A stretch of 28,183 nucleotides of DNA, taken from the NCBI GenBank assembly GCA_964425275.1, contig CAYRLZ010000065.1, forward strand, positions 1 to 28,183, in the 5' to 3' direction. Position numbers and translations under genes: made by a program. Position 1 is the first letter of the stretch. Each line of letters begins with the position of its first letter. The DNA is from CAYRLZ01 sp964425275 (lineage in GTDB: Bacteria; Hydrothermota; Tepidihabitantia; Tepidihabitantales; JBDRVQ01). Below are positions 1 through 6,890 of this stretch, piece by piece. Under the pieces are notes generated by a model. That model had not been told where the DNA came from, ran no database searches, and worked only from the letters and a program-made list of their open reading frames with translations.

Positions 1-1445
1 TCGGGAAGGTAATTCGGAGTTTTGTGCCAGCAGTATGATTACTTACCGTAACGCTCGTATCATAGAAGGTGCCAATCCTCATCCGAACCGAATAGTTCTC
101 AGTAAGATTGCCATAGTTCTGAACGGTGCAGACCGGAACTAGGACGATTCCGGAATCAATAACACCAATTGGTGAGACTATCTTAACTACGCCGACATCA
201 CTCACCCTAACCGTAACGGTATCAGTTCGCTTATTGTTCGCCGGACGGCTATCAGCCAGTTCTACGGAACAGGAGACAGCATATTTACCTCTTTGCACTG
301 CATTCCAGTTAGAGAATGTGACATAACGTTTTTCATTTGGGGTGTGATTGATTACCATTACCGCCTCATTAAAGAAATTGCCAATCTTCATCCGAACCGG
401 ATAGGTCTCAGTCGTAATACCGAAGTTATAGACCGTGCAGGCCGGGGTGACAACCGTTCCGGAGTCAATTATCCCTCGGGGTGCGACAATGGTAATTACT
501 CCAAAATCCCGAGCACGGACCTTAACCGAGTCCGCTCGTTTATCATTCCCCGGTCGGAAATCGTTAAAGAGTTCGGTTGAGCAAGAGACAGGATGCGTGC
601 CCTTTTGGTGTGCGGTCCAGGTCGGGAAGGTAATCCGGAGTTTTGTGCCCGCCCCATGACCGGATACTGTCACATTCATATTGTAGAAATCGCCAATCTT
701 CATCCGAACCGTATAGGTCTCAGTATAGTTGCCAAAGTTCCGGACCGTGCAGGCCGGGGTGACAGTTGTCCCGGAATCAATTACCCCAATTGGAGCCAGT
801 AAGGAAACTACCTCAACATCATGGAAGCGAACCGTAACCGAACCAGTCCGCTTATCATTTGCCGGCACCATATCATTAGTAAGTTCCGTTGAACAGGTAA
901 CAGTATGCAGACCCTTTTGAGTTACCGTCCAGTTGGGAAAAGTGACCCGAACCTTTGTGCCCGGGGCATGGCTGGCGACAGTTGCGGTATCATTATAAAA
1001 ATCACCAATCTTCATCCGAACCAGATAGGTCTCAGTCGTCGTGCCAAAGTTCTGAACCGTGCAGACCGGGGTGACAACAATCCCAGAGTCAATCGTTCCA
1101 GTTGGGGCAACAATGGACACTACCCCAACATTTCTCACCTGAACTGTAACCAAACCGGTTTGCTTATTATTTATTGGAACGACATCGTCGGCAAGTGCGG
1201 TTGAGCAAGAGACATTGAGAGTTCCCCTTTCCTGTGCCGTCCAGTTTGGAAAGGTAATATAGACCTTTGTGCCCGGGGTGTGGTTAGTAATCATTACGGT
1301 CTGATTATAGAAGGCACCAATCTTCATCCGAACCGGATAGGTCTCGGTCGTAATACCGAAATTATAGACGGTGCAGGCCGGGGTAATTATCGTTCCGGAG
1401 TCAACCGTTCCGGTCGGGGCAATAATTCTTAGACAGCCAACATCA
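1..1445 (-). repeat. Tandem 312-bp coding repeats (104-aa units)
   Basis: The shared motif GTGCAG(G/A)CCGG on the plus strand recurs at 1371, 1059, 747, 435 and 126. The spacings are 312, 312, 312 and 309 bp, so every unit keeps the reading frame (104, 104, 104 and 103 codons). A second conserved block, CAATCTTCATCCGAACC or a near variant, recurs once per unit. The array continues past position 1, so the full copy number is unknown. Confidence 0.93.
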
Positions 1446-2011
1446 ACCAGCGGTCTTTTTAATAAGATATCGTCAATGGCGATTGCCCGTTTACTATCGG
1501 TTGCGTAATAGAATGCGATAAAGACCATTTTACCGGCATAATCAGAAAGGCTTAATGCCCTTCTTGTCCAGGAGGTATCAGTGGTTGAGACTAAATCAAC
1601 TATATTATATTGGGCAGTATCACTGGTATCGGAACTGGTTGAAATCCTTACCTGGAGCGTTTCGGTGACCGTCATTTCCTCGGAACGATAATAGAAGATT
1701 AGGGAATCAATTGCCATAAGCGGTCCAATTTGGGGAGTAATTAACCAATCATTGTTTGGTCCATCGGTTGAACAACGGGCACAGGCGGGCAGTGAGTAAA
1801 AGTAAACCGTGCATCTCGTCCATTGGTTGCCGGTATCAAAGTTATATTGCGTCCAACCTCTTGGTGGGAAAATGGTATCAGTAAACGATTCAAATAAGAT
1901 GGTGTCCGGGGCAAGATAGTTCGGTTCAGAAGTGACAAAAGGTGTATGGGCAAACATTATACTAGATAGAGCAAAAAGGAGTATAATTATTAATAATAAA
2001 TGTTTATTCAT
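1..2011 (-). CDS. Secreted repeat protein, choice-of-anchor J domain plus CARDB-like repeats (3' partial)
   Basis: The frame is open from ATG 2011 to the left edge (670 complete codons), so the C-terminus is missing. An AGGAGGGG ribosome-binding site lies just upstream of the ATG. Residues 1-22 form a signal peptide (MNKHLLLIII, hydrophobic core, ending near MFA-HT). Residues about 30-187 resemble the choice-of-anchor J / cleaved-adhesin type: FESF near the start, NDWLITP in the middle and AIDDILL at the end. From about residue 190 come 104-residue repeats, each opening with DVG and containing APTGxxDSG, PACTV and YxVRMKIGxFY, then a TFPNWT-like stretch and CSTxL. They look like CARDB-type immunoglobulin-like domains. 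The likely role is an extracellular or cell-surface structural or adhesive protein. No catalytic motif is visible. A C-terminal anchor or sorting domain would be expected beyond the window. The domain naming is from memory of family patterns, not a search. Confidence 0.85.
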   Translation of the reverse strand, partial: MNKHLLLIIILLFALSSIMFAHTPFVTSEPNYLAPDTILFESFTDTIFPPRGWTQYNFDTGNQWTRCTVYFYSLPACARCSTDGPNNDWLITPQIGPLMAIDSLIFYYRSEEMTVTETLQVRISTSSDTSDTAQYNIVDLVSTTDTSWTRRALSLSDYAGKMVFIAFYYATDSKRAIAIDDILLKRPLVDVGCLRIIAPTGTVDSGTIITPACTVYNFGITTETYPVRMKIGAFYNQTVMITNHTPGTKVYITFPNWTAQERGTLNVSCSTALADDVVPINNKQTGLVTVQVRNVGVVSIVAPTGTIDSGIVVTPVCTVQNFGTTTETYLVRMKIGDFYNDTATVASHAPGTKVRVTFPNWTVTQKGLHTVTCSTELTNDMVPANDKRTGSVTVRFHDVEVVSLLAPIGVIDSGTTVTPACTVRNFGNYTETYTVRMKIGDFYNMNVTVSGHGAGTKLRITFPTWTAHQKGTHPVSCSTELFNDFRPGNDKRADSVKVRARDFGVITIVAPRGIIDSGTVVTPACTVYNFGITTETYPVRMKIGNFFNEAVMVINHTPNEKRYVTFSNWNAVQRGKYAVSCSVELADSRPANNKRTDTVTVRVSDVGVVKIVSPIGVIDSGIVLVPVCTVQNYGNLTENYSVRMRIGTFYDTSVTVSNHTAGTKLRITFP

Positions 2012-2092
2012 TACCCCTCCTTTTCCCATAAACTTAAAGAAGACTTGCCCACTACTACAAAACACTCTCCTTGCTATTAAGTTAGGTGCGGT

Positions 2093-2416
2093 TTAATTAT
2101 TTTTTTCTATTTTCTCTGGTTTCTCTTGCTCCACCCCGAGCGACGGCAAAAATTCTTCTATCGGTATTGCTGGGAAAGTGACAATATCTAATGTCCCGCG
2201 TGCGCCCAACTGGATAGAGATTTTGGTGATCGTCTCATTGTCGGGGGCTTCAATAATATTTAAGAAGTCATAAAAACCCAAGAGGGCGTATTGGGCAATA
2301 ATCTTGGCACCCATCGCCAGGACTTCTTTATTAACCTCCCGCAGGCGCTGGGGTTTCTCACTTAGGGTTTTTCGACCCTCACTGGTCAATCGGGTTAAAA
2401 GGATATACTTTGCCAT
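2093..2416 (-). CDS. GYD domain-containing protein
   Basis: This 107-residue protein fits the GYD family (Pfam PF08734 by recollection): small, ferredoxin-like-fold proteins of unknown function. It opens MAKYILLTRLTSEGRKTL and has the hallmark LLGxYD-type segment (here ALLGFYDFLNIIEAPD), followed by the LGARGTLDIVTFPAIPIEEF block. The last 15 residues are charged and probably disordered. An AGGAGGG ribosome-binding site precedes the ATG, and a good promoter lies upstream (2438-2466). It is divergent from the CoA-transferase gene. It is followed after 81 bp by the repeat protein on the same strand, so read-through is possible but the two seem functionally unrelated. The biochemical role is not known. 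Confidence 0.85.
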   Translation of the reverse strand: MAKYILLTRLTSEGRKTLSEKPQRLREVNKEVLAMGAKIIAQYALLGFYDFLNIIEAPDNETITKISIQLGARGTLDIVTFPAIPIEEFLPSLGVEQEKPEKIEKNN

Positions 2417-2437
2417 ATTCCCTCCTTTTTAACGATT

Positions 2438-2466
2438 ATCATAATGAAATTAAGATAAATCGTCAA
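2438..2466 (-). promoter_or_regulatory. Sigma-70-type promoter for the GYD gene
   Basis: Reading the minus strand, TTGACG (2466-2461), a 17-bp spacer and TATGAT (2443-2438) precede the AGGAGGG site and the ATG at 2416. Both hexamers differ from consensus by one base. Confidence 0.7.
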
Positions 2467-2492
2467 GGTTTTTCTTTGGGTTATCGTAGAGA

Positions 2493-2521
2493 TTGACCGT
2501 TTAGTTAATATCGGATAGACT
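2493..2521 (+). promoter_or_regulatory. Sigma-70-type promoter for the CoA-transferase/GNAT gene
   Basis: TTGACC (2493-2498), a 17-bp spacer and TAGACT (2516-2521) predict transcription from about 2528. This leaves a leader of about 35 nt before ATG 2563. It is divergent from the GYD promoter, with the two -35 boxes about 26 bp apart. Confidence 0.5.
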
Positions 2522-2562
2522 TGACTTTCTTAATAAATTATTGTAAGGTTAAAATAAGTAAG

Positions 2563-4416
2563 ATGAAAGAAGATTGGAAGAGAAGATTGGTTAGCCCCCA
2601 AGAGGCAGTTAAGGAGATAAAATCCGGGGATAGGGTATTTATCGGCTCGGCTTGTGGTGCTCCCCAGAGTTTGATTCGGGCACTGACTAATATCCCTGCC
2701 GAAGATATTGAGATTGCCCATATCCTTACCTTAGGCGTTGCCCCCTATGTGCAGAAGGAACTGGCAAAGAAATTTCGGGCGAATGCCTTCTTTATCTCGG
2801 GTGATGTCCGAAAGGCGGTCTGGGAGGGGAGAGCGGATTATACACCAATTTTCCTCTCAGAAATCCCGAGACTCTTTCGCAGCGGCCGCCTACCGATTGA
2901 TGTTGCCTTAGTTTCTCTTTCCTTACCGGATGAACACGGCTATTGTAGTTTTGGTATCTCGGTTGATATCACAAAACCAGCGGCCGAGTCGGCCAAGATA
3001 ATCATTGCGGAGATAAACCCCAATATGCCCAGGACCTTCGGTGATTCCTTCATCCATATTAAGGATGTAGATATTATTGTCTATTCCGAAGAGCCGATAA
3101 TTGAATGGACGGTAAAGGCATTACCGGAGATTGCGAAGAGAATTGCGAAGAATGTTGCCGATTTGATTGAAGATGGCTCAACGATTCAGGTCGGCTACGG
3201 CGGGGTGCCTAATGCCATCTTAGAATTCTTAAAGGATAAAAAAGACCTCGGGGTTCATACCGAAGTCTTTTCCGATAGCCTGATTGACCTCATTGAGATG
3301 TCGGTAATTACCTGTGCTAAAAAAACCCTACATCCCGGTAAGATAATCGCCTCATTTGCTATGGGGACAAAAAGACTTTATGAATATCTCCATAATAATC
3401 CATACTTTGAATTCCATCCCGTTGATTATACCAATGACCCTTGGATTATTGCCCAGAATGAGAAGATGGTCTCATTAAATTCCGCCCTGGAGGTTGACCT
3501 CACCGGACAAATCAGTGCCGATTCTTTTGGCTATCAATTCTATTCAGGAATTGGTGGACAACTTGACTTCATCCGGGGTTCGGCACGGTCAAAAGATGGC
3601 AAGCCGATAATTGTTCTCCCCTCTACCCGAAAGGGTGAGACGATATCAAGGATTGTTCCTTCACTTTCCGAAGGTGCCGGGGTGGTGACAACCCGGGGTG
3701 ATGTCCATTATGTCGTCACCGAATGGGGAGTTGCCTATCTTCACGGGAAGACGATAAGGGAGAGGGTCCTTTCTCTCATTTCTATTGCCCATCCCAAATT
3801 TCGCTCGGAACTTTTGCAGAAGGCAAAGGAATTAAATTATATTTATAAAGACCAGCCCGAGATGCCACTTACTCAGGCCAGGTATCCCGAAGAACTGGAG
3901 ATTTGGCGCGAGACAAAAGAAGGGATGAAGGTTTTCCTCCGCCCAATAAAGCCAACCGATGAACCGCAGATGCGAGAACTCTTTTATTCCTTCTCCCAAG
4001 AGACCGTCTATTATCGTTTCTTCTCCTATTTAAGTGCGATGCCGCACGAGCAGTTGAAGAGATTTGTCAATATTGACTATGAGAACGAGATGGCAATCTT
4101 GGCGGTTCTCAAAAAAGCCGGCGAAGAGAAGATAATCGGCGTTGCCCGATATATTATTGATAAGGCAACCGGCTTGGCGGAATTTGCCATTGTGATTAGT
4201 GATGCCTGGCAGAACAAAGGAATTGGTTCGATTCTCTTTGAATATCTAATTCGGGTGGCAAGGATGAAAGGGGTTAAGGGATTTATTGGCTATGTCCTGG
4301 ATACTAATGTCCGAGCCTATCGCCTCTTCTATCGGAGCGGCTATCCGGTCAAGACGGATTGGGCGGATGGTGTTTATACACTAATTCTTGACTTCACCCG
4401 GGCAAAAAGAGATTAA
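2563..4416 (+). CDS. Bifunctional acetyl-CoA hydrolase/CoA-transferase with C-terminal GNAT acetyltransferase
   Basis: This is a 617-residue two-part protein. Residues about 1-430 are a class I acetyl-CoA hydrolase/transferase (4-hydroxybutyrate or butyryl-CoA:acetate CoA-transferase type). It shows ALEVDLTGQ with the expected catalytic glutamate at E310, then SGIGGQLDFIRGS, and VTEWGVAYLHG near the end. This family moves CoA between acyl groups and acetate, or hydrolyses acetyl-CoA. Residues about 455-617 form a GNAT domain with LRPIKPTDE, a QNKGIG acetyl-CoA loop at 550-555 and NVRAYRLFYRSGY. They resemble the C-terminal lysine-acetyltransferase part of Pat/YfiQ proteins. The start at 2563 is chosen because family similarity begins at MKEDWKRRLVSPQEAV. 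An in-frame TTG at 2521 would add 14 unconserved residues and overlaps the promoter. The substrate cannot be read from sequence. The GNAT half may acetylate enzymes of acyl-CoA metabolism (inference). Confidence 0.9.
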   Translation: MKEDWKRRLVSPQEAVKEIKSGDRVFIGSACGAPQSLIRALTNIPAEDIEIAHILTLGVAPYVQKELAKKFRANAFFISGDVRKAVWEGRADYTPIFLSEIPRLFRSGRLPIDVALVSLSLPDEHGYCSFGISVDITKPAAESAKIIIAEINPNMPRTFGDSFIHIKDVDIIVYSEEPIIEWTVKALPEIAKRIAKNVADLIEDGSTIQVGYGGVPNAILEFLKDKKDLGVHTEVFSDSLIDLIEMSVITCAKKTLHPGKIIASFAMGTKRLYEYLHNNPYFEFHPVDYTNDPWIIAQNEKMVSLNSALEVDLTGQISADSFGYQFYSGIGGQLDFIRGSARSKDGKPIIVLPSTRKGETISRIVPSLSEGAGVVTTRGDVHYVVTEWGVAYLHGKTIRERVLSLISIAHPKFRSELLQKAKELNYIYKDQPEMPLTQARYPEELEIWRETKEGMKVFLRPIKPTDEPQMRELFYSFSQETVYYRFFSYLSAMPHEQLKRFVNIDYENEMAILAVLKKAGEEKIIGVARYIIDKATGLAEFAIVISDAWQNKGIGSILFEYLIRVARMKGVKGFIGYVLDTNVRAYRLFYRSGYPVKTDWADGVYTLILDFTRAKRD

Positions 4417-4440
4417 CCCCCGATTTTGCCGAAAGGCTTC

Positions 4441-4508
4441 GACTTTTCTTACCTGAGTAAGAGTCAGAAATCAGTCTATTAGGCAGTCGTTCCTTTCCCT
4501 AATAGATT
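4441..4508. terminator. Two tandem hairpins between convergent genes
   Basis: Hairpin 1 is TCTTAC-CTGA-GTAAGA (4447-4462). Hairpin 2 pairs TCTATTAGG (4475-4483) with CCTAATAGA (4498-4506) and can extend by a wobble and an A-T pair. They lie between the ends of the CoA-transferase and ferredoxin genes, where a bidirectional terminator is expected. Neither side has a strong U tract, so intrinsic termination is uncertain. Confidence 0.4.
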
Positions 4509-4555
4509 AAGGGCACAAATTCCCGGTAGTTCTATCTTCTTACCTTAATTTTTTA

Positions 4556-4744
4556 TTATTCTTCTACTTTTATCGCACTAACCGGGCAATCTTCGGCGGC
4601 CTGCCGGACATCGCCTTCCGCTGCCTCGGGAATAACATCCACCTTAACCGTAGCGACCTCGCCCTCCATTTCAAATATATCCGGGCAAGAGGTAACACAG
4701 AGTTCACAGCCTGTGCAAAGTTCTTTGTCAACATAAACCTTCAT
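4556..4744 (-). CDS. Ferredoxin, single [4Fe-4S] cluster
   Basis: This 62-residue ferredoxin resembles the short Thermotoga type and is a small soluble electron carrier. C10, C13 and C16 (CTGCELC) together with C53 (DCPVSAI) supply the four cluster ligands. C20 of the TSCP segment normally serves a second cluster or a disulfide, but no second CxxCxxC motif exists here. An AGGAGGG ribosome-binding site precedes the ATG, and a strong promoter sits just upstream. The gene stands alone, convergent with the CoA-transferase, so its redox partner is not indicated by the neighbourhood. Confidence 0.92.
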   Translation of the reverse strand: MKVYVDKELCTGCELCVTSCPDIFEMEGEVATVKVDVIPEAAEGDVRQAAEDCPVSAIKVEE

Positions 4745-4777
4745 TTTTCCCTCCTAAAACTTTTATCGTTAAATTTA

Positions 4778-4806
4778 ATTTTAACATTAAATGGGCAAAT
4801 AGTCAA
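4778..4806 (-). promoter_or_regulatory. Sigma-70-type promoter for ferredoxin
   Basis: On the minus strand TTGACT (4806-4801), a 17-bp spacer and TAAAAT (4783-4778) lie about 35 bp upstream of the ferredoxin ATG. Confidence 0.75.
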
Positions 4807-5024
4807 TACCCCAGGATAGTTAAGATAAAAGATAATTAACGAAATAGATAAGTTAAAACAACAAATAAGTGCTGTAAAATCAAGATGTTAGAATTAAGAT
4901 TGGGTATAAAGGCGTAGTATTATTAGGCCTTACTTAGAAAATCGGTTTTGTTTTTATATTCCACTAATTCAACTTTTCTATAAGGAGCAAAAATTTGCCG
5001 TTTTCCAATGGCAACGGACGGGTC
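4807..5024. other. AT-rich intergenic region between divergent promoters
   Basis: Together with the two flanking promoters this is the 314-bp gap between the ferredoxin and rimP. I see no open frame with a start signal, no tRNA and no strong hairpin. There is only a weak 5-bp stem CCGTT/AACGG near 5000-5018. The region is AT-rich spacer as far as can be seen. Confidence 0.5.
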
Positions 5025-5052
5025 TTGACTTTCTATTTTCTTCCATTATACT
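5025..5052 (+). promoter_or_regulatory. Promoter of the rimP-nusA-infB operon, start-aligned (leaderless)
   Basis: TTGACT (5025-5030), a 16-bp spacer and TATACT (5047-5052) are followed by only six bases before the rimP ATG at 5059. Transcription normally begins 6-7 nt after the -10 box, so the predicted RNA would start at or within a base or two of the A of ATG. No Shine-Dalgarno sequence precedes the ATG. Confidence 0.65.
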
Positions 5053-5058
5053 TTATCT

Positions 5059-5595
5059 ATGAGTTCCCTAATTAGTGAGAAGATAAGAGAAGTGATTGAA
5101 GAGACCTGTAATACTTTTGGATTTGTCCTCTATGATATAGAATATTCCCCGGATGCCTTACGGGTTTATATTGATAGTTTAACTCCCCAAGAAGGGGTTA
5201 CCATAGATGGCTGTGCGCGAGTTTCTGAGGCCCTTTCTTTGAAACTTGACCTCCTTGATTTAATCCCTCACCCTTATACTTTGGAAGTCTCCTCACCGGG
5301 TATTGAGCGGAAGTTAAAAAAAAGAGAGCACTTTCAGAAGGCGCTTGGGCAGACCATAGAAGTGAAGCTCCAATTCCCGAAAGGCGACTTAAAAGGGGTT
5401 CTAACCGGAAAATTAGTTGATGCTGATGATGAGAAGATTGTTATTAAATCTTTTGTTAGGGAAACTGAGGATTTAGTGGTTATCAAATATTCCGAGATTA
5501 AAGGCGCTAATGTCAAGGTATCAACTGAGGAATTATTTTCTCATCACCGGAATTTCGGTAATAGGAAACAGAGAATAATGAGGAGAAATGAGTAA
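5059..5595 (+). CDS. rimP: Ribosome maturation factor RimP
   Basis: This 178-residue protein acts in 30S subunit assembly. It shows the two-part RimP pattern. The N-terminal alpha/beta domain includes LYDIEYSPDALRVYIDS, the VTIDGCARVSEAL segment and the HPYTLEVSSPGIERKLKKREHF block typical of the family. The C-terminal SH3-like barrel covers about residues 95-155. The position directly before nusA and infB is the usual order across bacteria. The stop overlaps the nusA start by 8 bp (ATGAGTAA), so translation is probably coupled. The gene starts the operon from an apparently leaderless transcript. The last 20 residues are basic. Confidence 0.95.
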   Translation: MSSLISEKIREVIEETCNTFGFVLYDIEYSPDALRVYIDSLTPQEGVTIDGCARVSEALSLKLDLLDLIPHPYTLEVSSPGIERKLKKREHFQKALGQTIEVKLQFPKGDLKGVLTGKLVDADDEKIVIKSFVRETEDLVVIKYSEIKGANVKVSTEELFSHHRNFGNRKQRIMRRNE

Positions 5596-6847
5596 GGAGA
5601 TTGCGGACTTAATCGCCCAATTGGCTCGGGTAAGAAATGTTGATGTGTTTTATGTCTCCGAGACCTTGAGCGCCAGCCTGGTTGAGGGGTTAAAGAAGAG
5701 GTTAGGCGAAGGGGCTGAGCCTGAGGTCTTGGTCAAACCGGAGACCGGGGAGATTACAGTCTATTTAAAGAAGGTCGTCTCCGAAAATGTCCGTAATCCG
5801 GTAAGAGAAATTTCTCTGGAAGAGGGGAGGCGAATTTCGCCCTCCGCCCAAATTGGTGATACGGTTAAAGAAGAACTACCCTTGAAGGAAATAGGTCGGG
5901 GTGCGATAATGCGTGCCGCCGATGAATTGATGCGTCGGCTCCGGGAGGCGGAAAAGTCCAAACTATTTAATGAATATATCGGCAAAATGAAAAAGGTCGT
6001 TACCGGAACCGTTCATAAGATAACCGATAAGGAAATCATCGTCAACCTCGGGTTGGTGGAGGGCATACTCTTACCCAAAGACCAGTTGAAGAGCGACTCC
6101 TACCGCCAGGGACAACCAATAAAAGCCTATATCTATAATGTGGAGAAGACACCAATTGGTCCTAAGATTTACCTTTCCCGAAATCATCCGGAATTCCTCA
6201 AAAGACTCTTAGAAAAGGAGGTCCCGGAAATTAAGGCCGGCACAGTAAAAATCCAAGGGGTGGTTCGGGTTCCGGGTCGCGCCAAAGTAGCGGTTGTCTC
6301 TACGGATGATAAGATTGACCCAGTTGGCGCCTGTGTCGGTTTTCGGCGGCAACGAATTGAAAATATCATTAAAGAACTCTCCGGAGAAAAGGTGGATATC
6401 ATTCAGTGGAGTAAAGACCCAAAGATTTTTATCGCCCGGGCCTTAGGACCGGCCAAGGTAAGTAAGGTGATTAAGGAAAACGACTCTTTTACGGTCATCT
6501 GTCCGGACAAAGATTTCCCAATCGCTATCGGGAAAGGCGGGCAAAATGTCTACCTTGCCAGTAAATTAGTCGGTGCGAAGATTATCGTGATTCGAGAATC
6601 GGACCATAAAGAGAAAATCCTGATGGACGAAGCAAAAAATATCCCCCTCTCCCATTTTGAGATACCCCAGAATATCTTAGCCACCTTCTTAGAGTTGCAA
6701 ATCATTAATGCCTTTGACCTACTCTCACCATCAGTGGAAGATTTAACTAAGCGAACCGGTATTTCCGCCGAAATCTTAGAAGGTCTTAGAAAAGAGATTA
6801 AAGAGAAACTGGCTTCTGGGTCAAAAGTTAAAAGTCCAGAAGTATGA
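5588..6847 (+). CDS. nusA: Transcription termination/antitermination factor NusA
   Basis: This 419-residue RNA-polymerase-binding factor controls pausing, termination and antitermination. The N-terminal domain spans about 1-125. The S1 domain lies near 130-200 (GTVHKITDKEIIVNLG). KH1 contains DPVGACVGFRRQRIENI, followed by GEKVDIIQWSKDP, and KH2 contains IAIGKGGQNVYLASKL near 315-330. A C-terminal helical extension of about 55 residues (from LELQIINAFDLLSPS) resembles a helix-hairpin-helix of the kind seen in longer NusA proteins. GAGGAG just before the ATG, inside the end of rimP, is its ribosome-binding site. The usual ylxR gene is not found between nusA and infB; only 43 bp separate them. 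Confidence 0.96.
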   Translation: MSKEIADLIAQLARVRNVDVFYVSETLSASLVEGLKKRLGEGAEPEVLVKPETGEITVYLKKVVSENVRNPVREISLEEGRRISPSAQIGDTVKEELPLKEIGRGAIMRAADELMRRLREAEKSKLFNEYIGKMKKVVTGTVHKITDKEIIVNLGLVEGILLPKDQLKSDSYRQGQPIKAYIYNVEKTPIGPKIYLSRNHPEFLKRLLEKEVPEIKAGTVKIQGVVRVPGRAKVAVVSTDDKIDPVGACVGFRRQRIENIIKELSGEKVDIIQWSKDPKIFIARALGPAKVSKVIKENDSFTVICPDKDFPIAIGKGGQNVYLASKLVGAKIIVIRESDHKEKILMDEAKNIPLSHFEIPQNILATFLELQIINAFDLLSPSVEDLTKRTGISAEILEGLRKEIKEKLASGSKVKSPEV

Positions 6848-6890
6848 CATTAGAAGTGATGACTCTGCCATTCTGTGGCTAAATATAGTT

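Noticed and set aside
126..1204. Several plus-strand open frames of 60-100 codons
   Set aside because: They lie antisense to the 104-residue repeats, recur once per unit and have no ribosome-binding sites, so they are shadows of the real minus-strand gene.
4745..5058. tRNA or small RNA gene in the ferredoxin-rimP gap
   Set aside because: No cloverleaf, no TTCNANNC loop and no strong stem could be found.
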